From contig JAJQEC010000038.1 of the NCBI GenBank assembly GCA_021201815.1, forward strand, positions 1 through 39,524: a stretch of DNA of 39,524 nucleotides, written 5' to 3'. The notes beneath the pieces are model-generated. The model saw only the letters and a program-made list of their open reading frames with translations. It was not told the origin of the DNA and made no database searches. Made by a program: the position numbers and the translations under genes. The stretch comes from Candidatus Azobacteroides sp. (lineage in GTDB: Bacteria > Bacteroidota > Bacteroidia > Bacteroidales > WRGA01). Below, in pieces: positions 26,047 to 34,451 of this stretch. How positions within the stretch are numbered: the first letter of the stretch is position 1; each line of letters opens with the position of its first letter.

Positions 26047-26435
26047 TTACTCCTTTTCTATTTCTTCCGTCAATTTTTTTACCAGTTCCTGTCCATCTGA
26101 AAATCCTGTCCGAAACAATACCTGCTCTCCTTTTCTATTCAGGATGAAATAAGAGGGAAATCAGAATCAAGTCATTTCAGGTATTAAATGGGGAGGATTC
26201 ATCGGTAAGATAAATAAAAAGAACATCTTTTCCTTCTTCCTTTTTTTCGAATGTATTATTTGATGAGGTAAGGGATACGTTGTTATCTGAACAACGGTTG
26301 TAGCATCATTTATAATCACTGTGTCTATTTCCGGTGTAAAATAAGATCTTATATAAAAAGGAACCCGTTCGGCAATTTCTACCCCAACAATAGAAAGGGT
26401 ACCCGGAAAGAAAAAGAATAAAAAAACTTTTTCAT
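26047..26435 (-). pseudogene. Degraded thioredoxin-like (TlpA/redoxin-type) gene
   Basis: Joining three frames on the - strand restores a redoxin-like protein. It starts MKKFFYSFSF at 26435. After a frameshift it reads TLSIVGVEIAERVPFYI. After a second shift it reads EEGKDVLFIYLTDESSPFNT, followed by a stop where Trp is expected. It ends PSYFILNRKGEQVLFRTGF..VKKLTEEIEKE at 26047. The FIYLTDESSP and PSYFILNRKGEQV segments are typical of the C-terminal half of Bacteroidota thioredoxin-like proteins. About 30 residues between those segments appear to be deleted, along with any CxxC site. Three lesions and the deletion make a functional product very unlikely. Confidence 0.65.
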
Positions 26436-26593
26436 GAGACTAAAAATTAAATGTTAATATACTATCTATGAGAGGAAACGAATTAATATATTATATATTA
26501 AAAGTAAAAGTCAGCGATTATTTCTAAGAATAATGAATTTCAGATAAACCTTCCGATTCAATTTTTATTTTTTATTTTTTATTTTCTACTTTC

Positions 26594-26953
26594 TTATACC
26601 TTTAAAACATGCTTCTTCCTACATAAAAAGAAAGAGAAAAGAGCAGAGAGAAGCAATAACAGAAAGGGAGAGGAACTGAGAGGTAATATTTTTTGTGGTG
26701 TACCTGTTTCATCCGGAGGCGCGGCTGTGAGTAGCGAATCATCCTGCCCCGAGAAATTTGGTTGTGAATTATCAAATAAAGAAGTTCCTGAGAAGATATC
26801 GGATTTTTTCTCTTCCCGGAATGTATTTTCTTTTTTTCTCTCTTTGTTACCCGATGGATTAAAGCTTCTTTCTTTTAAAGGTTCCTTGTATATTGAAAAA
26901 CCACAGCAGAAGAAAGAGAAGAAAATAAACAAGTATATTTCTTTACTTTTCAT
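26594..26953 (-). CDS. Small secreted single-pass protein with PQKILPL motif (cassette A)
   Basis: This 119-residue protein of unknown function is a paralogue of the one at 33190-33600. It has an N-terminal signal peptide (about 1-20, LFIFFSFFCCGFS), a charged, low-complexity middle rich in Lys, Glu and Ser, the conserved motif AAPPDETGTPQKILPL (about 77-92), a hydrophobic segment (about 95-110) and a basic tail (CRKKHVLKV). A motif, a membrane segment and a basic tail in that order resemble C-terminal sorting signals handled by sortase- or exosortase-type enzymes, but no such enzyme is in the window. It is the last gene of cassette A, 104 bases after the 298-residue T9SS protein. A (TTTTTAT)n tract at about 26561-26585 lies beyond its stop, with no hairpin. 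Confidence 0.7.
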   Translation of the reverse strand: MKSKEIYLFIFFSFFCCGFSIYKEPLKERSFNPSGNKERKKENTFREEKKSDIFSGTSLFDNSQPNFSGQDDSLLTAAPPDETGTPQKILPLSSSPFLLLLLSALFSFFLCRKKHVLKV

Positions 26954-27057
26954 TGTATTGTATTATTAAAAAGAAGAATAAATAGAATCGGATTCTTAAA
27001 AATATCTTTCCGGATGGAATATCCATGTTTGTATTCCGCCGTTTTTTCCTAAGATTC

Positions 27058-27954
27058 TTATCGTTTTATCTTTTTCGTTATTTTTTCTCCTTTCGGGTTT
27101 GTAGCCCGGAGGATATATATACCCGGATTAATATCCTGTATAGAAAAATATTCTATGTGTCCTTCTCTTCTTATTATTCTTCCGGATGTGTCATAGAGGA
27201 TAATATTTTCTGCTTTTTCAGAGAAATACCATATATTTCCCTGCCGGGTTACTTTAAATGTCTCCTCATTACCGGTAAGAATAGATGACGGAATGCCCTG
27301 ATCATCAGTGAGGATATAGATTCCGTATACGGCGACATTGGCATTTCCACTAAATAAGTCAAACCCTATGTTCGGGAAAGAAGGAGAAGAGGTAAGCCGT
27401 ATATAAGTTGCTCCTTCTACAGGTAGCCAGGTGAGGTTTTCAAAAGCTGTTCTGGCCATATCGCAATAGGTGTCGAATACAAGCGGGGCATCTTCAAAAC
27501 CATACTGATCTTTGATCGTAGTAAATTCACTTTCCTCATCGTTTGTCATGCTATATCCGAAAGTAAGCATGTGGGCATTTGAAGTATTATACCATCCGCG
27601 GAAAGCAACATGGGTAATATTGCTGGTGCCTGTATTTTCAATTTGTATCCATGCATACTCATTCCGGTTGATATTGCTGAAAGACAGATTGGCGATATAG
27701 TTTCCTGTCATGCCATCACAAGTGACAACATTTGCCGGGGAAATGGTAAAGGTATTGCTTTCTCCTTTTGTCCCGTAAGTTAATTTTACTTTGTTGGCAG
27801 AACCGGAAGAGAATTCATTCGTCCCTTCCGTAAAAGCATCCATAGAAAGATTGGTGATGTGTAGCTGCGCATCTTCAAGTTCGTATTGTGCATACGCAGA
27901 ATAAGTGAGCACTCCGGCCATTAAAATTGAAAACATTGTTTTTTTGTTCATCAT
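27058..27954 (-). CDS. T9SS-exported beta-sandwich protein, middle gene of cassette A
   Basis: This is a 298-residue secreted protein. A signal peptide (about 1-22, ending AYAQ) is followed by a beta-rich domain (about 23-225) with no catalytic motif that I recognise. A T9SS type A sorting domain makes up about 228-298 (NIILYDTSGRIIRREG, INPGIYILRATNPKGEKI). ATG codons at 27954 and 27951 are both possible starts. It begins 9 bases after the stop of the giant gene upstream, so the two are translationally close. The 260-residue protein at 33606-34388 holds the same position in cassette B and has the same overall plan, though the two diverge strongly. It may bind to or assist the giant exoprotein; this is inferred only from the repeated gene order. 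Confidence 0.75.
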   Translation of the reverse strand: MMNKKTMFSILMAGVLTYSAYAQYELEDAQLHITNLSMDAFTEGTNEFSSGSANKVKLTYGTKGESNTFTISPANVVTCDGMTGNYIANLSFSNINRNEYAWIQIENTGTSNITHVAFRGWYNTSNAHMLTFGYSMTNDEESEFTTIKDQYGFEDAPLVFDTYCDMARTAFENLTWLPVEGATYIRLTSSPSFPNIGFDLFSGNANVAVYGIYILTDDQGIPSSILTGNEETFKVTRQGNIWYFSEKAENIILYDTSGRIIRREGHIEYFSIQDINPGIYILRATNPKGEKITKKIKR

Positions 27955-27963
27955 ACTTTATTT

Positions 27964-30900
27964 TTATCGGTGATAGATTTTTCGTGTTACGGTAGCCTTT
28001 TCTGTTTTTACCTTTATTATATAGAGACTGTTTTTATCTGTGGTAATTTCCGCCCGGAAATCATTGATTCCTGTTTTTCCTGTGATCATTCTTCCCTGCA
28101 GGTCGTAGAGGTATATTTCTTTAAGCGGAGACCGGTCTACACTAAGGATATGGATTACTCCGTCCCGTGAAGAAATTTCCACGGATGTGTTTATTACAGG
28201 ATCGGCAGAAGAGGGAAGATCCGTCGTCTTTTTATAAAAGGAAAGGAAAAACCGATCTGTTGTAAACAGGGCATCGTCTTCTTTCAGGAACAGATAATAA
28301 GGATATACCCTGAGATTCGTTTGTATGGGCTTTTCCGGGTAAGTATCAATCAGGTATATTTCATATTCCGGAGCAAACCGATTTGTATATTCAAAGTCCA
28401 GACGGAATTCTCCTGTTTTGGAAGTACGGATACCTAATGGAAGGGTACTTCCTGTAAGATCGGTTTTATGATATATATCCAGATATTTTTCATTTGTATC
28501 TTCGTCGATGAGGAAAACGGCCGGTGATTCTGTATTCGTTTCCATAAACATTTTCTTTACGTTTTCTTCTTTTTTATTTGTTTCTGCGTGGTAAGCAAGA
28601 ATCGTCTTATTTTCCTGGTTACCGTCAGAGATTTTCACCGGTAAAATATCTGTTTCCGGATATGCCTTTTTACTTTTGAGTTTTGCACCCGGTTGAGTGG
28701 TGGTCATTGCTGCGGTAGCATATAGCTCGTTGAACGGGAGAGCGGATTCGATAATCACAGACTGCATCGGAGGAATATATCGGGTAAGATCTCCTGTAGA
28801 GATGCCTCCGGAGTAATAGGTGATGAAGTTTCCATCGTTTGAATCCAGGATTTGGTAATATGGTTTTACATATGCCTGATTATATGTCTGAAATTGTTCG
28901 AAATCCCAGCTTGCCATGAACGGATTTCCGACAATTGTTAACTCATTCTGTGCCGTAGTTGTTACACTCAGGGAAATAAGTCCCGTCTGGTTATCCCTGT
29001 TTTCTTCATAAATAAACCGGTGCTGCTTTGACCTTTCAACAGGTACTTTAAAAGAAGGACGGCAGTCTTTGCCATATACCGTATAATAGGCATCTTGCTT
29101 AGGGAAAGCAAATGCAATAGAATCATGAATACTTGCGTCGTCCTGCTTATCATCTACCCACACGGAAAATCCCGAACCGGCTTTCATGGCAACAGTAGGG
29201 TTATGAAAAGTCCCTGTCCAGTCAGCAGCCACATAATGCCCGGTCTCAGGATTGGTTGCTGCAAATAGCCGGGTATACACAAATACGTCGTCGTTACAGG
29301 GATTCGGATCGTGTACATAATAGTCTCCGGGATATAGGTCCATCAGTGGGGGTGCAGTCATATACCACCTGTTCGAGAGAAGATTTAAGTGTATATATGC
29401 CTCCTTATAGTGCAGGCTATCCTGCTGTGCCAGTTCTCCTCCATGCTCAAACGTAATCCTTGAAGCTTCGCTTTCCCGGTAATAGGAATAATTTGTTTTA
29501 GAAGGATGCAGGTCCGGATAATTACTTACCACATCCGGAATGAATACATTGGTGCATTGCCTGGGAATGTTTCCCCTTGGATAAATAGAGAGATTGGGAT
29601 TGTGCCAGTTTTCAAAATTATGCCAGTCCTGATCTTCTGCTATGCCGGTCCAAATCAGGGAATCAGGAAATAAGTAGACATTTATTGTATCCATTTTACC
29701 GGTCAGTAGCCGGTTGCTTCCCTTATCCCAAACCTGAATGTAGTACTTTTCTACCAGAGAAGCATCTTTACAAATCATCAGGGAATCTCCCATGTGGATT
29801 GCCTCAGCTATGTTTGCCGGGTCAGGGACAGTAAACCAGTAATAGTCATATATATCCTGTGGAAATAACTTTACCCATTCACAATCAGTGCTGTCAGCTT
29901 CCTGGCTCTGGCACATGACATGTTCCCCATACGTAAGAGAAATGGTATTATTAATATTATTATAGTAAAGACATTCTTCCGTATCAGCCGGAAATGTCCC
30001 GTCCGACGGATTCTGGTTTAATCTTATTTCCCAATGTGTGTATTGAGGGATGGCAGCCATAATAGCACTGATACCGGATATTTCATAAGTAATTTCCAGG
30101 TTGGTATTCTGTGAAACGAAAACTTTCTGTGATACATTTCCGATCAGGTATTCTTGATAGGGGTTCTGACTTTGGTCGATTAGATAAGTCGTAATACAGA
30201 GGTTGTCATTGTAATTGCTGGACCCTTTGTTATTTACTCCGATGGTGATAATAAGTTTGTCATTGGAAGTGTCCCAGATGATCTGATCCTGGAAATTTTT
30301 ATCGAAGTAAAGGTCCGGGCCGTGATAAAGAGTTTCACCTTCTCCGTTCAGGTCGGTGACCTGTTGAAGAAAATGATTGAAAGGTTTTATCCTTTTTGTT
30401 CCGTTTTTACTGATAAATTCGGTTGCCGGATTAAGAGGGTATTGCGGTATGGTCAGGTCTTCATTGATATAAATGGGGTTAAAACCGAACTGGTTATATA
30501 CCTTCCGGCATTTAGCCCATGTATTTTTAGGATGGCGGAAATGAATCAGCCGGATCTTTTCTCTGTCTATTTTATCAAGTGATCCTGAAACGATAATATC
30601 TGCATGATCGTCGTTGTCAATATCGACGACAACCGGATATTCGGTATGAGTAGGAGAATAGCAGGGAATAGCTACCCTGTTGTTGCCATCTTTATCCAGA
30701 ATACGGAGATGGGTTTCATCCCGGTATACCAGTTCCACTTCTCCGTCCAGATCAAAATCAAACATAGACATGGTGGTGGCTCCGGAAGAGTCGGAAGTGT
30801 CTTTGTTAAATATTTCTATGAAAGAACCGGTCTCCGGGTCATATCTATAGGCTACCATTCCGTTCGTGTAAGTAAAAGCAATATCCGGTTTTCCGTTTCC

Positions 30901-32238
30901 TGTAATATCTCCGATAAAAGCTCTTGATCCTCTGAAAACATCATCATGGATTACTTTTGCCAATACTTTCTCTTTTTCCGGACTCCATGCATACATCATA
31001 GTAGGCAAATATGTCGCAGTATTCACATTCATAGGAGAGACATTTACCACGACTACATCCAGGAATCCATCTCCATCAATATCTGCTACGGAAACCCAAC
31101 CGTCTTTCCGTTCTTCGTCCAACTGAGAAGATACGTCTGCCAGTACCCTTATATTATTTTTTCCTTCTTCATAAGCAGAAGCACTCCGGTCTGCCAGTTC
31201 AACTTTATAAACCATGCTCCCACAGGCAATTTCTAATTCACCGTCATTGTCAAAATCCGCCATGGCCGGCATGTATATATAACTTGAATTGGATACCATT
31301 CCTCCTTTAGGCATATCATTGGGGAGATCCAGTAACAGATGCCCGGTTACCGCATCAAAGATCCTGTCTCCGGCTACTATTTCCGGATACCCGTCATTAT
31401 TGATATCTGCTATAATAAGAGAAACTCCATTATGGTCGGGTGTTGCCATATTCGGGCCGTTTTTAAAATACGAATAAGCCGAAGTCCACATGGGCGTACC
31501 ATCGTGTCGGTAGCAATGTAATTTATATTCTTCATTTTCAATAGAAGCAATAATAAGTTCAGCTACTCCATCCCTGTCTATGTCCGCAATGACAAGTGGA
31601 TATACTCCATGGGTCGCCGCCAGGGGGATGGAAAAACTGTGTTTTAACGTGAGATCCGGTTTGAAAATATAGATCATATTACTCGTATTTATAGAGGCTC
31701 TGTTAAACGTAATGATTTCTGTCTCACCATCATTATCAATATCTCCGACAAAGGGTTGTGCATAATCATGAACAAATACCTCCGAGTAATTTGCCATTTC
31801 AATTTCCCAGGAAGTCGCAGGAGGGGTAATGGCACAGGCATCCGGAAACATATTGTCCGGCTGAATGTTGGTATTGATATATACCCATGCTGTACTAAGA
31901 TTTCCGCTGCAATTAATCCGGTATTCCAGACTGTCTTTTCCTATCCATCCGGTTGCCGGGATGTACCGGATCACCTTACTTGTCTGACTGAGTTGAATGG
32001 CACCATGTGTAGGGGGTATAATTACCTCCAGAAAAATATCATTTTCCGTGCAATCTCCCAATTCATCGTTTGACAGTACAGTAATTAAACCGTATGCACC
32101 GGGAGTAGCAAATACATTATCCGTATTGGCACGGAAAAGTTGGGCATGTAAGTCGGAATGGAATAAATAAAGAAAACTTACAAGCAGAGAAATTTTTACT
32201 GCCCTGGAAGCAGGTGTATAAAAAAAAGTTCTGTCCAT
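27964..32238 (-). CDS. Giant FG-GAP/VCBS propeller exoprotein with T9SS sorting domain (cassette A)
   Basis: This is a 1424-residue surface or secreted protein. I start it at the ATG at 32238 (MDRTFFYTPASRAV, with a signal peptide ending LHAQ). The frame is open to 32460, but that part lies in the conserved leader and lacks a signal peptide. Residues about 38-125 form a cadherin-like or Ig-like domain (NADNVFATPGAYG-type opening, VLSNDELGDC). Eight DxDxDGxxE-type calcium loops occur at about 166, 219, 277, 328, 386, 443, 494 and 539 (for example GDIDNDGETEI, ADIDGDGFLDV), as in an integrin-like FG-GAP propeller. A YNQFGFNPIYINEDLTIPQY segment joins to beta domains including WTGIAEDQDWHNFENW. 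The T9SS domain ends the protein (IYLYDLQGRMITGK). Binding or adhesion is likely; no enzyme motif is visible. Confidence 0.85.
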   Translation of the reverse strand: MDRTFFYTPASRAVKISLLVSFLYLFHSDLHAQLFRANTDNVFATPGAYGLITVLSNDELGDCTENDIFLEVIIPPTHGAIQLSQTSKVIRYIPATGWIGKDSLEYRINCSGNLSTAWVYINTNIQPDNMFPDACAITPPATSWEIEMANYSEVFVHDYAQPFVGDIDNDGETEIITFNRASINTSNMIYIFKPDLTLKHSFSIPLAATHGVYPLVIADIDRDGVAELIIASIENEEYKLHCYRHDGTPMWTSAYSYFKNGPNMATPDHNGVSLIIADINNDGYPEIVAGDRIFDAVTGHLLLDLPNDMPKGGMVSNSSYIYMPAMADFDNDGELEIACGSMVYKVELADRSASAYEEGKNNIRVLADVSSQLDEERKDGWVSVADIDGDGFLDVVVVNVSPMNVNTATYLPTMMYAWSPEKEKVLAKVIHDDVFRGSRAFIGDITGNGKPDIAFTYTNGMVAYRYDPETGSFIEIFNKDTSDSSGATTMSMFDFDLDGEVELVYRDETHLRILDKDGNNRVAIPCYSPTHTEYPVVVDIDNDDHADIIVSGSLDKIDREKIRLIHFRHPKNTWAKCRKVYNQFGFNPIYINEDLTIPQYPLNPATEFISKNGTKRIKPFNHFLQQVTDLNGEGETLYHGPDLYFDKNFQDQIIWDTSNDKLIITIGVNNKGSSNYNDNLCITTYLIDQSQNPYQEYLIGNVSQKVFVSQNTNLEITYEISGISAIMAAIPQYTHWEIRLNQNPSDGTFPADTEECLYYNNINNTISLTYGEHVMCQSQEADSTDCEWVKLFPQDIYDYYWFTVPDPANIAEAIHMGDSLMICKDASLVEKYYIQVWDKGSNRLLTGKMDTINVYLFPDSLIWTGIAEDQDWHNFENWHNPNLSIYPRGNIPRQCTNVFIPDVVSNYPDLHPSKTNYSYYRESEASRITFEHGGELAQQDSLHYKEAYIHLNLLSNRWYMTAPPLMDLYPGDYYVHDPNPCNDDVFVYTRLFAATNPETGHYVAADWTGTFHNPTVAMKAGSGFSVWVDDKQDDASIHDSIAFAFPKQDAYYTVYGKDCRPSFKVPVERSKQHRFIYEENRDNQTGLISLSVTTTAQNELTIVGNPFMASWDFEQFQTYNQAYVKPYYQILDSNDGNFITYYSGGISTGDLTRYIPPMQSVIIESALPFNELYATAAMTTTQPGAKLKSKKAYPETDILPVKISDGNQENKTILAYHAETNKKEENVKKMFMETNTESPAVFLIDEDTNEKYLDIYHKTDLTGSTLPLGIRTSKTGEFRLDFEYTNRFAPEYEIYLIDTYPEKPIQTNLRVYPYYLFLKEDDALFTTDRFFLSFYKKTTDLPSSADPVINTSVEISSRDGVIHILSVDRSPLKEIYLYDLQGRMITGKTGINDFRAEITTDKNSLYIIKVKTEKATVTRKIYHR

Positions 32239-32899
32239 TGTATATTGTTTTTTGAAAGTTTTTTGCAGTATTTTTATCAGAGAAGTATGGTACTGTAAAA
32301 GGAAAAGTTTTATGGTGGAATAAATAGAAAAGCACCGGGGAGAAAATATTTTTTTTCCAATGGTAAGGATTGGAAAAAGAAAGTTCTTTATCCCGGATGC
32401 TTTTATTTTTTTGTTATGGTTATAAAAATTATTACTAGAAAGACAAATGAATCTTTTCAAAGAAATATTGAAAAAAGCAATGGATAGGTATTGAAAAAAA
32501 CAGGAAAAAATATAGGGGATAAAAAGCAGATAAAAGGGAACGTAGCAAGAGCATATGCATCCTTTTTCCCGGAAAAAGAGCGTATGAAATAAGCTACCGG
32601 TAAAGGAAAAGCAAAAAAAATAACAACTAAAAAGCAGGAAAAATAAAAAAGGATAACTTGCGTATTTAAAGAATAATTTTAAACTACACGCGCGGTTAGT
32701 TAATTGATTCTCTCTCTCTCTCTCTCTAACATAATCCGGCTAACTTCCAAATTATCAGAAGAAAAAGAATAGAAAAAAGAATAATATTTAAAAGAAAAAG
32801 ACATAAATAACCTGTTATATTTTACAGAAACATAAATATTTTACAAATAGGTTGTTAAATAACGGGTGCAAATTTAATTAAATATTTAAAAGAAGAATA
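32239..32899 (-). promoter_or_regulatory. Long leader and promoter region of giant gene A
   Basis: On the - strand a TAAATTTG box (32869-32876) fits the Bacteroides -7 element. The -33 TTG is not evident. The leader to the ATG would be about 620 bases. It contains a (GA)9 tract (32709-32727), a core reading GATAATTTGGAAGTTAGCC just before the tract, a TGCAAATTTA segment shared with leader B, and a perfect 10-bp hairpin (TTTTTCCAAT at 32352-32361 with ATTGGAAAAA at 32369-32378, loop GGTAAGG on the + strand) 114-140 bases before the start codon. A CTTTTTCC/GGAAAAAG hairpin lies near 32562-32579. Confidence 0.55.
32709..32727 (+). repeat. (TC)9 microsatellite in leader A
   Basis: Nine TC units plus a T (GA on the sense strand) lie in the leader of giant gene A. 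The equivalent tract in leader B has eight units. Dinucleotide tracts of this length can change unit number by strand slippage. Confidence 0.85.
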
Positions 32900-32952
32900 A
32901 CTTTCGATATGCATTTTACGCAATAGATATAAAAAGAATAGGGTAGGATAAA

Positions 32953-32986
32953 AGTTAAAAGCGCTGTCTAATAAGTGCTTTTTACT
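32953..32986 (-). terminator. Probable terminator of cassette B
   Basis: AGTTAAAAGC (32953-32962) pairs with GCTTTTTACT (32977-32986) at nine of ten positions. On the - strand it is followed by TTTTATCC. It lies 204 bases past the small-protein stop and ahead of the cassette A promoter region. Confidence 0.55.
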
Positions 32987-33000
32987 GCTATTCTGGCTTT

Positions 33001-33072
33001 TTTATTAACCGCAAAGACACAATGTTCGCCATTAGTCTCTTTGCGAACTCTGTGGCTTTGCGGTTGATAAAG
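33001..33072. repeat. Long imperfect palindrome of the GCAAAGACACAA type
   Basis: TTTATTAACCGCAAAG (33001-33016) pairs with CTTTGCGGTTGATAAA (33056-33071) with one wobble. Inside it CACA (33018-33021) pairs with TGTG (33051-33054) and TTCGC (33025-33029) with GCGAA (33043-33047). A related but unpaired fragment, GAAGACGCAAAGAACGCAAA, lies near 20532-20551. It looks like a dispersed intergenic element, and it could also stop transcription from cassette B. Confidence 0.65.
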
Positions 33073-33189
33073 GAATAACCAGGGTGCTGTGGTAGTTTAT
33101 AGGTTTCTAAAAAATCCCTGCTTTGATGTGGTTAATCTTACAATTCAGGGAATTAATTTAACTTAGTAGATACCCCTTTTTGTTTTTCG

Positions 33190-33600
33190 TCAGCTTTGTA
33201 TTCTTTTTCTTTTCAGGTTCCAGATAAATACCAGGGAAAAACCCATGAGTAGCTTCCATGGATTAAGATTCAATGGCAGTATTTTCTGCGGATACCCGTC
33301 TTCCCCCGGTGGCGGGGCATTTAATTCACTTTCTTCATCTTTTATACTATTTTCGGATGAAAAGACAACCGGTCTTTCCGAAAAGAAGGATTCCCTGCTG
33401 CTTTCCGCAGAAAAAAGACTTCCTTTATTTTTACCTGCCGCAGAAAGGGAAAAAGCCCATTCGTTTTCCCTTTCAGGAATCTGGATACCGCTTTCCCGGT
33501 TTCCGGATACCGCAGCATAACAGGTGAAAAAACTAACCAGTAATAAAAAAACGCCAAGGCAAACTTTTTTCTTCATCTTTTCTTTGTTTTGATTTGACAT
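33190..33600 (-). CDS. Small secreted single-pass protein with PQKILPL motif (cassette B)
   Basis: This 136-residue protein of unknown function is a paralogue of the one at 26594-26953. It has a signal peptide (hydrophobic core about 14-28, VCLGVFLLLVSFFTCYA), a Ser/Glu-rich middle, the shared motif NAPPPGEDGYPQKILPL (about 94-110), a hydrophobic segment (about 113-128) and a basic tail (KRKRIQS). The ATG at 33576 (MKKKVCLG) is an alternative start that matches the paralogue better. It begins 5 bases after the 260-residue gene. The DNA here is AT-rich, in sharp contrast to the GC-rich gene immediately upstream. The motif-membrane-basic order may mark C-terminal processing or anchoring. Confidence 0.7.
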   Translation of the reverse strand: MSNQNKEKMKKKVCLGVFLLLVSFFTCYAAVSGNRESGIQIPERENEWAFSLSAAGKNKGSLFSAESSRESFFSERPVVFSSENSIKDEESELNAPPPGEDGYPQKILPLNLNPWKLLMGFSLVFIWNLKRKRIQS

Positions 33601-33605
33601 ACCAT

Positions 33606-34388
33606 CTAGTGGGCCAGTTTTGTGGAAAACACCTGCCCCTCACTGCCCACTGCCCTCATGATATACATCCCCTGGGGAAGGCCCTCCATAGAAAATCCTG
33701 TGATGGCATGGTAGGTCCTTACAAGCGCCCCGGACATAGTATAAAGCACGACGGATTGCACCCCCCTGTCAAAGAGGATGTTTTCCCCCGAGCGCCGGAA
33801 GCCGAAAGCATCTTCCCTGGCATCCTGCATACCGGTAACCACTTTATTGGTATAAACCCGGATGCCCTGGATGGCCGGGAAACCATTGGCCACACTGATG
33901 GTGCTGAAGGTAAAGTGCCGCGGGTAGCTTACCTGCCCCCCTGACTCGTACGGGGCCAGGTATTCATACACCGTGCAGGTGCCGCTGCTGGTGGTGAAGC
34001 TGTTGGTCACCGGGGTGAGCTGGCTGTCACCCGCACCGTTCATCCGCCGGGCACACATCACCAGGGCACTGCGCCCGGCGGCACCATTGTAGAGGATGCC
34101 CTCGATCTCTATTTTCAGCACATCGTCACTGCCGATATTCTGGATGGTGAAGGCCTGCGTGGGGGCACCCATCTGCCAGAGGTCTCTGCCTTTGCCTTCG
34201 GAAAAACACACACTCTGGTTTTCAAGCACCGACAGGCTGGAGGTGATAACAAGATCACCATGGGTGCCCTCCAGCAGTTCCGTGCCATCTTCCGCGTTAA
34301 GGTACAGTACACGTGTCTGGGCCACACACACCGGGATAAAGGAGAGGAACAGGCCCGCAAGCAATAAGAATGGATACGTTTTTTTCAT
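33606..34388 (-). CDS. T9SS-exported beta-sandwich protein, middle gene of cassette B
   Basis: This is a 260-residue secreted protein. A signal peptide (about 1-23, ending CVAQ) is followed by a beta-rich domain (about 24-185) with no recognised catalytic motif. A T9SS type A sorting domain occupies about 195-260 (SVVLYTMSGALVRTYH, LPQGMYIMRAVGSEG). It sits 63 bases after giant gene B, in the same position as the 298-residue protein of cassette A. Only the plan and the C-terminal domain are clearly alike. The gene is GC-rich throughout, unlike most of the window, and the composition changes abruptly at its 3' end near 33600. Confidence 0.75.
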   Translation of the reverse strand: MKKTYPFLLLAGLFLSFIPVCVAQTRVLYLNAEDGTELLEGTHGDLVITSSLSVLENQSVCFSEGKGRDLWQMGAPTQAFTIQNIGSDDVLKIEIEGILYNGAAGRSALVMCARRMNGAGDSQLTPVTNSFTTSSGTCTVYEYLAPYESGGQVSYPRHFTFSTISVANGFPAIQGIRVYTNKVVTGMQDAREDAFGFRRSGENILFDRGVQSVVLYTMSGALVRTYHAITGFSMEGLPQGMYIMRAVGSEGQVFSTKLAH

Positions 34389-34451
34389 TGTTTATTTGGT
34401 TTATAGTTTATAATTCTTTTTATGCATGAGATTCTATGCCTTTTGGCTTCT

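Noticed and set aside
26561..26585. (TTTTTAT)n tract as a terminator of cassette A
   Set aside because: There is no stem next to it, and on the sense strand it is an A-rich, not a T-rich, run. I treat it as low-complexity DNA.
32239..32460. N-terminal extension of giant gene A
   Set aside because: The extension has no signal peptide at its start and lies in the conserved leader. MDRTFFYTPASRAV at 32238 begins a proper signal peptide.
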